A stretch of 64,000 nt of DNA from Mesorhizobium kowhaii. GTDB lineage: Bacteria > Pseudomonadota > Alphaproteobacteria > Rhizobiales > Rhizobiaceae. Positions 43,523-51,722 of this stretch are shown here, in pieces (position 1 is the first letter of the stretch; each line of letters opens with the position of its first letter). Where the stretch lies: positions 868,001 to 932,000 of the forward strand of contig NZ_MZXV01000032.1 of the NCBI RefSeq assembly GCF_003253745.1. The letters are read 5' to 3'. The translations under genes and the position numbers were made by a program. Below the pieces are notes generated by a model, which worked only from the letters and a program-made list of their open reading frames with translations, was not told the DNA's origin and made no database searches.

Positions 43523-44808
43523 GCGGCCACTCCCTTGACTGGTGTGCCGCGCGGGACAATGCCTTCCTCGACCCAGCGGTCAAAAATCTCGAGCGCCTTG
43601 CCGACGAAGTCGTCGCCGTTGATGTGGGCGTCGATCTCGTGGAACTCGACGCCTGCGGGAATGGCCTTGCGCATTTCGTCGACGAAGGCAGCAAGAGCCT
43701 CCGGTTCGTAAAGCGGCTCGCCCCGCATGTCCCATTCCTGGATGCCGCCCGACGGCAGGATGAAGGCGGAGCGCCCTTTCGCGGCTCCGAGCTTGGCGGC
43801 GATGGTTCTGGCGACCTGGCGGCGATCGTCGGCGTCGACGGTGACCGAGCCGATCAGCCGGTTGTGGGCATGGAACGGGCGCTCGGAGAACTTAGCCGGC
43901 AAATCCTGCCAGGTCGGCAGATCGACCATGTCGACCGCCCCGGGAGCGGCGATCTGCGGAATGCCACGGGCGCCTGCATTTTCCAGGCGGTCCGCGCCGG
44001 AACTGACGACGGAGCCGGCGAGATGGTTGGTGATTTCCTGCAGGCTGAAGTCGAACACCGCGCAGAAATGGCCTTGTCCGGCAATCGATTCGAAGGCGCG
44101 GCCGCCCATTCCGGTGGTGTGGAAGACGGCGACATCATAGCCGCGCCGCTCCAGTGCCGGTTTCAGCGTCTTCATGTAGCGCAGGCAGCTGCTGCCCAGC
44201 GAGGTCATGCCGATGGTCGGGCCGATGGCGGGAGCAGCCGCGCGCGACGCCAGCATGATCTTCGCCGCGCCGACGACCGCGCCGCAGGCCTGCGAGAGAA
44301 CCGCCTTGCAGATGCTGTTGAGGCCATAAAGCCCACCCGCCCAGAGGATCATCATCAGGTCGGGGGCGACGCGCTCGGGTGGGATGAGATGCGAGTAGGC
44401 GATGGTCGAGACGACGAATTTCGGCACGCCGAGCGGCAGGCAAAGCGCGACGTCGAGCGCCAGGTCGGTTCCCATCGAGCCGCCGATGGCGATGAAGCCG
44501 TCGATCTCGCCGTTTTGATGAAGCTGGCGCGCCAGTTGCACGGCGCCGCCGGCCATCAATGTCATGGCGGTGTTCTCGTCGCCGCTCGAGACGATCTCCG
44601 CGATCGTCACATCCACGGCGCGCGCAACGGCATGCTTGTCGTGATCCGGGCTGTATGGCGGGTCGCCCAGCACGCTGACATCCATCATCACCGCGCTGCC
44701 ACCGGATGCCTCGATGCACTGTTTCATGAAGTTGAGCTCGTCGGCCTTGGTGTCACCCGTGCCGATGACCAGGATGCGGGGTGCTGTTGCCGTCTCTGCA
44801 GACATCAC
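43519..44808 (-). CDS. Tm-1-like ATP-binding protein (UPF0261)
   Basis: 429 residues of the UPF0261/Tm-1 family: ILVIGTGDTKADELNFMKQC, FIAIGGSMGTDLALDVALCLPLG split over two strands, PTIGMTSLGSSCLRYM and VFHTTGMGGRAFESI. Tomato Tm-1 binds a viral replicase through this domain. The bacterial role is unknown, though genes for it usually accompany a TIM-barrel partner and catabolic enzymes. Here that partner is not seen. The gene is coupled by four-base overlaps both to the IclR gene and to the HAD gene, so it belongs to the pathway. Confidence 0.85.
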   Translation of the reverse strand: MMSAETATAPRILVIGTGDTKADELNFMKQCIEASGGSAVMMDVSVLGDPPYSPDHDKHAVARAVDVTIAEIVSSGDENTAMTLMAGGAVQLARQLHQNGEIDGFIAIGGSMGTDLALDVALCLPLGVPKFVVSTIAYSHLIPPERVAPDLMMILWAGGLYGLNSICKAVLSQACGAVVGAAKIMLASRAAAPAIGPTIGMTSLGSSCLRYMKTLKPALERRGYDVAVFHTTGMGGRAFESIAGQGHFCAVFDFSLQEITNHLAGSVVSSGADRLENAGARGIPQIAAPGAVDMVDLPTWQDLPAKFSERPFHAHNRLIGSVTVDADDRRQVARTIAAKLGAAKGRSAFILPSGGIQEWDMRGEPLYEPEALAAFVDEMRKAIPAGVEFHEIDAHINGDDFVGKALEIFDRWVEEGIVPRGTPVKGVAA

Positions 44809-45596
44809 GCCTGCCTCCTCAGGGTTTGCAGGTTGTCGCCGTTGAGGCGCATCGAAATCTCCCGTGCCGCGGCCATCACCGCAAGTCCCCGTTCCACGAT
44901 CGCCGCCGGCGTCGTCCTGGCCTTCGGCGCGGCCACCGCGATGGTGCCGAGCGCAAAGCCGTCCGCCGCGCGGATCGCCGCCGCGACGCTGATCACGCCT
45001 TCCTCAAAACCCTGATCGCAGATCGAATAGCCGCGGTCACGCGTCTCGCCGATCGATGTGGAAATGGCGGCCGGCTCGATCAGCGTATGCGCCGTGAAGG
45101 CATTGAGCGAGCCCGCCAGGCATGCCTTGACGGTCTCGTCGCGGGCGAAGGCCAGATAGGCGATGCCGGAGGCAGTCGAATGCAGGGGCAGAAGCTGGCC
45201 GATATCGATGTTGACCCGGTTTGCCCAGGCCGGATGTTCGACATGGACGGTAACCAGCTTATCGACGCCGAATTCCGAGAGGTGCACGGTCTCGGCGGTC
45301 GAGGCCGCGAGATCCCGCACCAGGGGAACCGCCGTCTGCAGGAACGGAAAGCGCGCCTCGCGGATGCGCGCCAGCCGCGACAGGCCGGCGCCGAGGCGAT
45401 AGTGCCGGGAGGCGGCATCCTGCTCGACGAAGCCATGGCCGGTCAGCGCCAGCAGCAGCCGTCGCGTCGTCGCCTTGTCGAAGCCCGACCGGCGCGCCAG
45501 GTCGGACAGCCCGAGCGCGGGCTCGTCGACGGTGAACAGTTCCAGAAGTGAAATCGCCTTGCCGACCGTACCCAATTTCCGCCTCCAGATAATCAT
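44805..45596 (-). CDS. IclR-family regulator
   Basis: 263 residues. The N-terminal winged helix contains LGLSDLARRSGFDKATTRRL and LLALTGHGFVEQD. The C-terminal GAF-like effector domain includes TAETVHLSEFGVDKLVTVHV and STASGIAYLAFARD. It heads the minus-strand unit (Tm-1-like, HAD, two PLP enzymes, kinase) and is divergent from the APC permease/aldehyde dehydrogenase pair, so it probably controls both. A GGTTCA/TGAACC dyad lies in the shared region. The ligand is unknown. Confidence 0.85.
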   Translation of the reverse strand: MIIWRRKLGTVGKAISLLELFTVDEPALGLSDLARRSGFDKATTRRLLLALTGHGFVEQDAASRHYRLGAGLSRLARIREARFPFLQTAVPLVRDLAASTAETVHLSEFGVDKLVTVHVEHPAWANRVNIDIGQLLPLHSTASGIAYLAFARDETVKACLAGSLNAFTAHTLIEPAAISTSIGETRDRGYSICDQGFEEGVISVAAAIRAADGFALGTIAVAAPKARTTPAAIVERGLAVMAAAREISMRLNGDNLQTLRRQA

Positions 45597-45657
45597 TTAA
45601 CGTGTGAATTAACTTGACAGGCATCGGCTTTGTTTGCAAGTCTATATTCAAAATATG

Positions 45658-45674
45658 GGTTCACATAATGAACC
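45658..45674. promoter_or_regulatory. Dyad in the IclR/APC divergent region
   Basis: GGTTCA (45658-45663) and TGAACC (45669-45674) form a perfect inverted repeat with a five-base spacer. It lies 68 bases before the permease start and about 60 bases upstream of the IclR start. It is a plausible IclR operator; recognition is inferred. Confidence 0.5.
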
Positions 45675-45742
45675 GACATCCAGAGCGCATGGGACAGGCC
45701 GATCGGCCAGCGAATCCAAAGGTTCGCAAACAGGAGGGACCA

Positions 45743-47191
45743 ATGTCAGCAGTTTCGGAGCAGGCGCCAGCCAACAGGCTGCGCAAGAACAGTCTTGGCG
45801 TCGGCGCCATCACCTTCATGGTGATTTCGGCGGCGGCACCCCTTACCGCGGTGGCCGGCGGCACGCCGCTCGGCATGCTGATGGGCAATGGCGCCGGCTT
45901 TGCCGGCACCTATCTCATCGTGACCATCCTGCTGCTTTTGTTCGCGGTCGGCTATGTGACGATGTCGCGCCATGTCGGCAATGCCGGCGCCTTCTACGCC
46001 TATGCGGCGCGCGGGCTTGGCGGCCTGGCCGGCGGCGCCACGGCACTGATCGCCATCCTGTCCTACAATGCCATGCAGATCGGCGTCATGGGCCTGCTTG
46101 GTGCGGCGACCGCCGGGCTGTTCGCCGGCTGGGGCATCAACCTGCCGTGGTGGGTGTGGAGTTTCATCGCCATCGCGCTCGTCGCCGTCCTCGGCTATCG
46201 CCAGGTCGACCTGTCGGCCAAGATCCTGACAGTGCTGGTGCTGTGCGAATATCTGGTTGTGCTGGTCCTCGACATCGCCATCCTCAAGACCGGCGGCGAT
46301 AGCGGGCTGTCGGCGGCGCCGTTCAGCTGGAGCCAGATCACATCAGGCGCGCCAGCCATCGCCATCCTGTTCTGCTTTGCCGCGTTTATCGGTTTCGAGG
46401 CGACGACCATCTATGCCGAGGAAGCCCGCGACCCCGAAGTGACGGTTCCGCGCGCCACCTATTTCTCCGTCCTGCTGATCGGCGTCTTCTACATGCTCAC
46501 GGCATGGCTGATGGCGGTCGGTGCCGGTGTCGACAAGCTGCTGTCGGCGCTGCAGGGCCTGCAGGATCCTACGACCTTCCTGTTCGGCCTGTCCGATCGT
46601 TACGCCGGAACGATGCTGTCGCATGCGATGAGCATCCTGTTCGTGTCGAGCCTGTTTGCCGGCGTGCTGGCGTTCCACAATGCGGTTGCCCGCTACATCT
46701 ATGTCTCGGGTCGCGAAAAGCTTCTGCCGCAGACGATCGGCGTGACGCATTCGGTGCACCAGAGCCCGCATGTCGCCTCGGTCATCCAGAGCGTGCTCGC
46801 AGCAATCGTCGTCGGGCTGTTCGCCGTGCTCGGCCTCGATCCGGTGCTGGCGCTGTTTTCGTGGCTGACCAATGTCGCGACGCTCGGCGTCATCGTCATG
46901 ATGGCCGTGGCGTCGCTCGCCGTGGTGATGTTCTTCCGGGCCAATCCGGCTGCGCGGGAGAACGCGCTGAAGACCGCCATCCTGCCCGGGCTGACCTTCA
47001 TTGCCTTCGTCATCATCATCTACCTGATCGTCATCAATTTCGGCGGCCTGTCCGGGGCCAGCGGCTTCCTCGGCGTGTTGCTGCCGGGGCTGGTGCTGAT
47101 CGCCGCAATTGTCGGACTGCTGCTGGCGAGCGCGCTGAAGAGCCGCGATCCGGTCGCCTTCGAAAATCTCGGTCAGCCGTTGAAAGACTGA
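45743..47191 (+). CDS. APC-superfamily amino acid/amine permease
   Basis: 482 residues from ATG 45743 after GGAGGG; longer frames upstream enter the regulatory region. About twelve spans begin at SLGVGAITFMVISAAAPLTA. The conserved APC helix-1/2 region and the helix-6 segment FAAFIGFEATTIYAEEARDP are clear. It probably imports the amine or amino alcohol consumed by the divergent enzymes. It is followed after 80 bases by an aldehyde dehydrogenase on the same strand. Confidence 0.87.
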   Translation: MSAVSEQAPANRLRKNSLGVGAITFMVISAAAPLTAVAGGTPLGMLMGNGAGFAGTYLIVTILLLLFAVGYVTMSRHVGNAGAFYAYAARGLGGLAGGATALIAILSYNAMQIGVMGLLGAATAGLFAGWGINLPWWVWSFIAIALVAVLGYRQVDLSAKILTVLVLCEYLVVLVLDIAILKTGGDSGLSAAPFSWSQITSGAPAIAILFCFAAFIGFEATTIYAEEARDPEVTVPRATYFSVLLIGVFYMLTAWLMAVGAGVDKLLSALQGLQDPTTFLFGLSDRYAGTMLSHAMSILFVSSLFAGVLAFHNAVARYIYVSGREKLLPQTIGVTHSVHQSPHVASVIQSVLAAIVVGLFAVLGLDPVLALFSWLTNVATLGVIVMMAVASLAVVMFFRANPAARENALKTAILPGLTFIAFVIIIYLIVINFGGLSGASGFLGVLLPGLVLIAAIVGLLLASALKSRDPVAFENLGQPLKD

Positions 47192-47271
47192 GCGAAGCGC
47201 AGGATTGAGAGAAGCGATGGGCGGCGCCCACGCCGCCTATCGCACTGCATAGCCCCTGAAGTGAGAACGCA

Positions 47272-48759
47272 ATGATCAGCCAGAATGCCATCGATGCACT
47301 GCGCAAGACGGAGATCGGCGCGCGAGGCCTGTTCATCAATGGCGCGCAGACCGATGGTACGGAAGGCGCGACGCTGCCGGTGATTTCGCCGATCGACGGC
47401 CGTCCCTTCGCCAGCATCGCCGACGGCAATGCCGCCGACATCGACCGCGCCGTCAAGTCGGCGCGCGAGGCCTTCGACAAGGGCTCGTGGTCGCGCTCAG
47501 CACCCGCCTTTCGCAAGAAGGTGCTAGTGAGGCTCGCGGAGCTAATCGAAAAGCATGCCGACGAACTGGCCGTGCTCGGCGTGCGCGACAACGGCACCGA
47601 GATCGGCATGGCCTACAAGGCCGAACCGCTCTCGGCGGCAGGCACCATCCGCTATTATGCCGAGGCGATCGACAAGATCTATGGCGAGATCGCACCGACG
47701 GCCGACAACGTGCTCGGGCTGATCCACAAGGAGCCGCTCGGCGTCGTCGGTGTCATCGTGCCGTGGAATTTTCCGCTGATGATCGGCGCCTGGAAGATCG
47801 CGCCGGCGCTCGCCGCCGGCAATTGCGTGGTGGTCAAGCCGCCGGAGATCGCTTCGCTGACGCTGCTGCGACTGGCCGAGCTGGCAAGCGAGGCCGGACT
47901 TCCCGCAGGGGTGCTCAACGTCGTCACCGGACGCGGCGCAGTCACCGGTGAAGCGCTCGGCCTGCATATGGATGTCGACGCCATCGCCTTCACCGGCTCG
48001 GGACCGGTCGGCCGGCGGCTGCTCGAATATTCCGCGCGTTCCAATCTGAAGCGCGTCTTCCTCGAACTTGGCGGCAAGTCGCCCAACATCGTCTTTGCCG
48101 ACGCCCCGGGCCTGAAACAGGCGGCGGTGGTCTCCGCCAATGGCATCTTTCGCAATTCCGGCCAGGTCTGCGTCGCCGGCTCGCGCCTGCTTGTCCAGGC
48201 GTCGGTCTATGACCGCTTCATGGCCGAGCTTCTCTCGGCAACCACGCGGCTGAAGGTCGGCGATCCGCTCGATCTCTCGAGCGACGTCGGCGCGGTGTCG
48301 AGCGCCGAACAGCTGGACAAGAACCTCGGCTTCGTCGCCCGGGCGGCGGCGGAAGGCGCCCGTCTGGTCACCGGCGGCGAACGAATTCTTGCCGAGACCG
48401 GCGGCAGCTACATGGCGCCGACGATCTTCGAGAATGTGACGCAGGGGATGCAGCTTGCCCGCGAGGAGGTGTTCGGACCGGTGCTCGGCGTCATGCGCTT
48501 CGAGACCGAGGAGGAGGCCGTGCGCCTTGCCAATTCGACCGTCTATGGGCTTGCCTCGGCGGTCTGGACCGCCAACCTTTCCACCGCCCATCGCATGGTG
48601 CGCGCCATCAATGCCGGCGTCGTCCACGTCAACACCTATGGCGGGGCCGACATCACCGTGCCGCTCGGTGGCGTCAAGCAATCCGGCTTCGGCCGGGACA
48701 AGTCGCTGCACGCGCTGGAAAAGTACTTTGATCTCAAGACGGCATGGATCGCCCTTTGA
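47272..48759 (+). CDS. NAD(P)-dependent aldehyde dehydrogenase
   Basis: 495 residues. The Rossmann half contains IVPWNFPLMIGAWKIAPALA and ITFTG-like AIAFTGSGPVGRRLLE. Catalytic Glu is in FLELGGKSPNIVF, catalytic Cys in NSGQVCVAGSRLLV, and the C-terminal end is GGVKQSGFGRDKSLHALEKY. It resembles betaine/aminobutyraldehyde-type dehydrogenases. In this setting it would oxidise the aldehyde produced by the phospho-lyase or omega-aminotransferase encoded across the divergent promoter. A strong hairpin follows 42 bases after the stop. Confidence 0.87.
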   Translation: MISQNAIDALRKTEIGARGLFINGAQTDGTEGATLPVISPIDGRPFASIADGNAADIDRAVKSAREAFDKGSWSRSAPAFRKKVLVRLAELIEKHADELAVLGVRDNGTEIGMAYKAEPLSAAGTIRYYAEAIDKIYGEIAPTADNVLGLIHKEPLGVVGVIVPWNFPLMIGAWKIAPALAAGNCVVVKPPEIASLTLLRLAELASEAGLPAGVLNVVTGRGAVTGEALGLHMDVDAIAFTGSGPVGRRLLEYSARSNLKRVFLELGGKSPNIVFADAPGLKQAAVVSANGIFRNSGQVCVAGSRLLVQASVYDRFMAELLSATTRLKVGDPLDLSSDVGAVSSAEQLDKNLGFVARAAAEGARLVTGGERILAETGGSYMAPTIFENVTQGMQLAREEVFGPVLGVMRFETEEEAVRLANSTVYGLASAVWTANLSTAHRMVRAINAGVVHVNTYGGADITVPLGGVKQSGFGRDKSLHALEKYFDLKTAWIAL

Positions 48760-48801
48760 GGGCAGTGCCGGGAGGTCTGCGAATCTGACTTCACCGAGGT
48801 G

Positions 48802-48830
48802 CGCCGGATCGCACCGCAGTCGATCCGGCG
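48802..48830 (+). terminator. Hairpin after the aldehyde dehydrogenase gene
   Basis: CGCCGGATCG (48802-48811) and CGATCCGGCG (48821-48830) are a perfect ten-base inverted repeat with a nine-base loop, followed by GCGTCTTGTGCTCTCT. It is likely a terminator that separates this unit from the metQNI genes, although the T-run is weak. Confidence 0.55.
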
Positions 48831-48991
48831 GCGTCTTGTGCTCTCTCCCTCGACATTTTTGAGAGAATATTCCCGGCTTTGACGAGAACGGCGAAACGCT
48901 TTCTTTGATAAAATCGATAGAATTTCTGACGATGTGATCAAGGCTCGGCAATCCGCCTGGCCGCATGACTTCACAACCGCAGAGATCAATC

Positions 48992-49846
48992 ATGACTGAC
49001 TTCAAAAACACTTTGCCATCTTCCCTTTGGTCAAGCCTCAGCCGGCGCAGTGGCCTTGCTCTGCTGTTCGCATCGGCCGTCGCGGTCGGCAGCCTGATGG
49101 CGCCGCATGCGTCGTTCGCCGAGGACAAGAAGGCGATCAAGGTCGGCATCATCAGCGGCGAGGACGAGGATGTCTGGCGCGTCGTTGTCGCGCAGGCGGC
49201 CGAAAAGGGCCTCACCATCGAGACCGTGGTGTTCAACGACTATACCCAGCCCAACGAAGCGCTGGAGCGCGGCGAAATCGACGCCAACGCCTTCCAGCAC
49301 CAGCCCTATCTCGACAACCAGATCAAGACACAAGGGTACCATATCGTCCGCGTCGGCTATACCGGCGTCTGGCCGATCGGCCTCTACTCGAAGAAGTACA
49401 AAGAGGTCGCCGACCTGCCCGAGGGCGCGGTCATCGGCGTGCCGAACGATCCGTCCAACGAAGGCCGGGCGCTGCGCGTGCTGCAGAACGAGGGCGTGAT
49501 CAAGCTGAAGGACGGCACCGGCATTCTCGCCACCACCGCCGACATCGCCGAGAATGCCAAGAAGGTGGTGATCAAGGAACTCGACGCCGGCATCGTCGGC
49601 CGCTCGGTCGAGGATCTCGACGCCGCCGTGGTCAACACCGACTGGGCGCTGAAAAGCGGCCTGACGCCGGAAAACCGCATCGCGCAGGAGCCTATCGCCG
49701 ACAATCCCTACCGCAACTTCATCGCGGTGAAGGCCGGCAATGAGAACGAGGCCTGGGTCAAGACGTTGGTCGCGTCGTACCAGAACGAGGCGGTGAAAGC
49801 CGAGTTCGACAAGGTCTACAAGGGCACCGGCCTCAGCGCCTACTAG
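48992..49846 (+). CDS. metQ: Methionine-type ABC substrate-binding protein (NlpA/MetQ family)
   Basis: 284 residues from ATG 48992 (an in-frame ATG at 48965 would lengthen the leader). The signal peptide (LALLFASAVAVGSLMAPHAS, cleavage FA-ED) has no lipobox cysteine, so the mature protein is free in the periplasm, unlike E. coli MetQ. NlpA landmarks are VGIISGEDEDVWRVV, ERGEIDANAFQHQPYLDNQ and the NDPSNEGRALRVLQ segment. Methionine or a derivative is the expected ligand. It precedes the matching ATPase and permease genes, with a dispersed repeat in the gap. Confidence 0.88.
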   Translation: MTDFKNTLPSSLWSSLSRRSGLALLFASAVAVGSLMAPHASFAEDKKAIKVGIISGEDEDVWRVVVAQAAEKGLTIETVVFNDYTQPNEALERGEIDANAFQHQPYLDNQIKTQGYHIVRVGYTGVWPIGLYSKKYKEVADLPEGAVIGVPNDPSNEGRALRVLQNEGVIKLKDGTGILATTADIAENAKKVVIKELDAGIVGRSVEDLDAAVVNTDWALKSGLTPENRIAQEPIADNPYRNFIAVKAGNENEAWVKTLVASYQNEAVKAEFDKVYKGTGLSAY

Positions 49847-49878
49847 GGAATTACGGGCGCTGATGTGCCTGCTTTGAC

Positions 49879-49948
49879 TAGAGCAATTCCAGGAAAAGTG
49901 TGTAACGGTTTTCCGTCCGGAATTGCGTCAAAACAATGAGATAGAGCG
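49879..49948. repeat. Dispersed palindromic intergenic repeat, copy 2
   Basis: It starts TAGAGCAATTCCAGGAAAAG and ends GGAATTGCGTCAAAACAA plus an ATAGAGCG edge. It is the same family as 28982-29075 in opposite orientation, without the extra inner hairpin. The AACGGTTTTCCG centre and the GGAATTGC/GCAATTCC ends give an imperfect palindrome. It lies between metQ and metN, inside a presumed operon. Confidence 0.7.
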
Positions 49949-49994
49949 GTCCGCGCAACGCGCGGGCCGCAATCGCATTTTCAGGGATCCACGC

Positions 49995-51083
49995 ATGAAC
50001 CAGCATTTTACCGCACCCGCCGAGGCCACGGACCAGCCACGTGCAACACCGCAGGACGTGGTGCGTCTTGTCGACCTGAAGCGCCGCTTCGGCGCGACGC
50101 CTGCACTCGATGGCGTGTCGCTGACGGTGCGCAAGGGCGAGATCCTCGGCATCATCGGCCGCAGCGGCGCCGGCAAATCGACACTGATCCGCTGCCTGAA
50201 CGGACTGGAACGGCCCGATTCCGGTGAGGTTTTCATCGAAGGCCGCGAGATCAGCCGGCTCGGCGAGCGCGACCTGCAGCCGCTGCGGCGGCGCATCGGC
50301 ATGATCTTCCAGCACTTCAACCTTTTGTCGGCCAAGACGGTCGAGGACAATGTGGCGCTGCCGCTGAAGATCGAGGGCCGCCCGAAGGCCGAGCGGCTGC
50401 AGCGCGCCGCCGAACTGCTTGACCTCGTCGGCCTGTCGGAGAAAGCAAAAGCCTATCCGGCGTCGCTGTCGGGCGGCCAGAAGCAGCGCGTCGGCATCGC
50501 AAGGGCACTGGCGGCGCGGCCGGCGCTGCTGTTGTCGGACGAAGCCACTTCGGCGCTCGATCCGGAGACGACGCGGTCGATCCTTGCCTTGCTGAAAGAT
50601 ATCAACCGGCAGCTTGGGCTAACCATCCTGCTGATCACCCACGAGATGGAGGTGATCCGCTCGATTGCCGACCGGGTGGCGGTGATCGATGCCGGGCGCA
50701 TCGTCGAGGAAGGGCCGGCCTGGTCGGTGTTTGCCGAGCCGCGTTCCGACATCACCCGCAGCCTGCTCGGCGCCATCCGGCCGCAATTGCCGGCAGAACT
50801 CGCAGGTCGACTGCTGCCATCGGCCGGCACGGAGACGATCCTGCGTGTGGACGTGGCCGGCGAAGCGGCGCGTGGTCCGCTGCTGTCCGATCTTGCCGCT
50901 GCTGTTCCAGGTCCCTTCCGCCTCGTCCATGGCGGTATCGACCATATCCAGCAGCAGCCTGTCGGCACCCTGTTCCTGGCTGTTCCGGGCAGCGAAGCAG
51001 GTCATCTCGCTGACGTCATTACATTCCTGAAGGCCCGCCAGGCGCGGGTGGAGGTGCTTGGCCATGTCGCCAATTCTGTTTGA
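49995..51083 (+). CDS. metN: Methionine-type ABC ATPase
   Basis: 362 residues from ATG 49995; the in-frame ATG at 49923 lies in the repeat and is not preferred. Walker A is GRSGAGKST, the signature is LSGGQKQRVGIARAL, and Walker B is ALLLSDEATSALD. The C-terminal hundred residues form the NIL domain (VDVAGEAARG onward) that senses substrate and inhibits the MetNI importer. It energises uptake with MetI, whose gene overlaps its end by 20 bases. Confidence 0.9.
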   Translation: MNQHFTAPAEATDQPRATPQDVVRLVDLKRRFGATPALDGVSLTVRKGEILGIIGRSGAGKSTLIRCLNGLERPDSGEVFIEGREISRLGERDLQPLRRRIGMIFQHFNLLSAKTVEDNVALPLKIEGRPKAERLQRAAELLDLVGLSEKAKAYPASLSGGQKQRVGIARALAARPALLLSDEATSALDPETTRSILALLKDINRQLGLTILLITHEMEVIRSIADRVAVIDAGRIVEEGPAWSVFAEPRSDITRSLLGAIRPQLPAELAGRLLPSAGTETILRVDVAGEAARGPLLSDLAAAVPGPFRLVHGGIDHIQQQPVGTLFLAVPGSEAGHLADVITFLKARQARVEVLGHVANSV

Positions 51084-51720
51084 GCTTCTGCTGCGTTCGA
51101 TCTGGGAAACCGTGCTGATGACGGCCGCGTCCGGCCTTATTTCGCTGGTGTTCGGCCTGCCGCTCGGCCTAGCGCTGGTCGCCACGGATCGCGGAGGCAT
51201 TGCCGAAAGCCTGTGGGTGAACCGCGCGCTCGGCGCCGTCATCAACGGCTTCCGCTCGGTGCCCTTCATCATCCTTTTGGTGGCGTTGATCCCGGTGACG
51301 CGGCTGATCGTCGGCACCTCGATCGGCACCTGGGCGGCGATCGTGCCGCTGTCGATCGCGGCCACGCCCTATTATGCGCGCATCGCCGAAGTGTCGCTGC
51401 GCGAGGTCGATCACGGGCTGATCGAGGCGGCGCGCGCCATGGGCGGCAACCGCTGGACGATCATCCGCGAGGTGCTTGTGCCCGAAGCCCTGCCCGGCAT
51501 CGTTGCCGGCTTCACGGTAACGCTGGTGACGCTGATTGGCGCCTCGGCCATGGCCGGCGCCATCGGTGCCGGCGGGCTCGGCGATCTCGCAATCCGCTAC
51601 GGCTACCAGCGTTTTGAGACCAGCGTCATGATCGCCGTGGTGATCGTGCTGATCATCCTGGTCTGCGGCATCCAGTGGGCCGGCGACCGGCTGGTGGCGA
51701 GGCTGGACCGGCGAGGGTGA
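51064..51720 (+). CDS. metI: Methionine-type ABC permease
   Basis: 218 residues with five spans, the usual MetI size. Segments RSIWETVLMTAASGLISLVF and the EAA loop HGLIEAARAMGGNRWTII are typical; GASAMAGAIGAGGLGDLAIR near the end is the family mark. It completes metQNI. It converges on the GcvT-fold gene with a two-base gap. Confidence 0.9.
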   Translation: MSPILFELLLRSIWETVLMTAASGLISLVFGLPLGLALVATDRGGIAESLWVNRALGAVINGFRSVPFIILLVALIPVTRLIVGTSIGTWAAIVPLSIAATPYYARIAEVSLREVDHGLIEAARAMGGNRWTIIREVLVPEALPGIVAGFTVTLVTLIGASAMAGAIGAGGLGDLAIRYGYQRFETSVMIAVVIVLIILVCGIQWAGDRLVARLDRRG

Positions 51721-51722
51721 GG

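Noticed and set aside
45614..45648. TTGACA and TATATT as promoter of the APC permease
   Set aside because: The spacing is 23 bases, too long for a sigma-70 promoter.
48760..48991. SAM riboswitch before metQ
   Set aside because: I compared the region with the general SAM-II layout by eye and saw no matching conserved core; only a terminator-like hairpin is evident.
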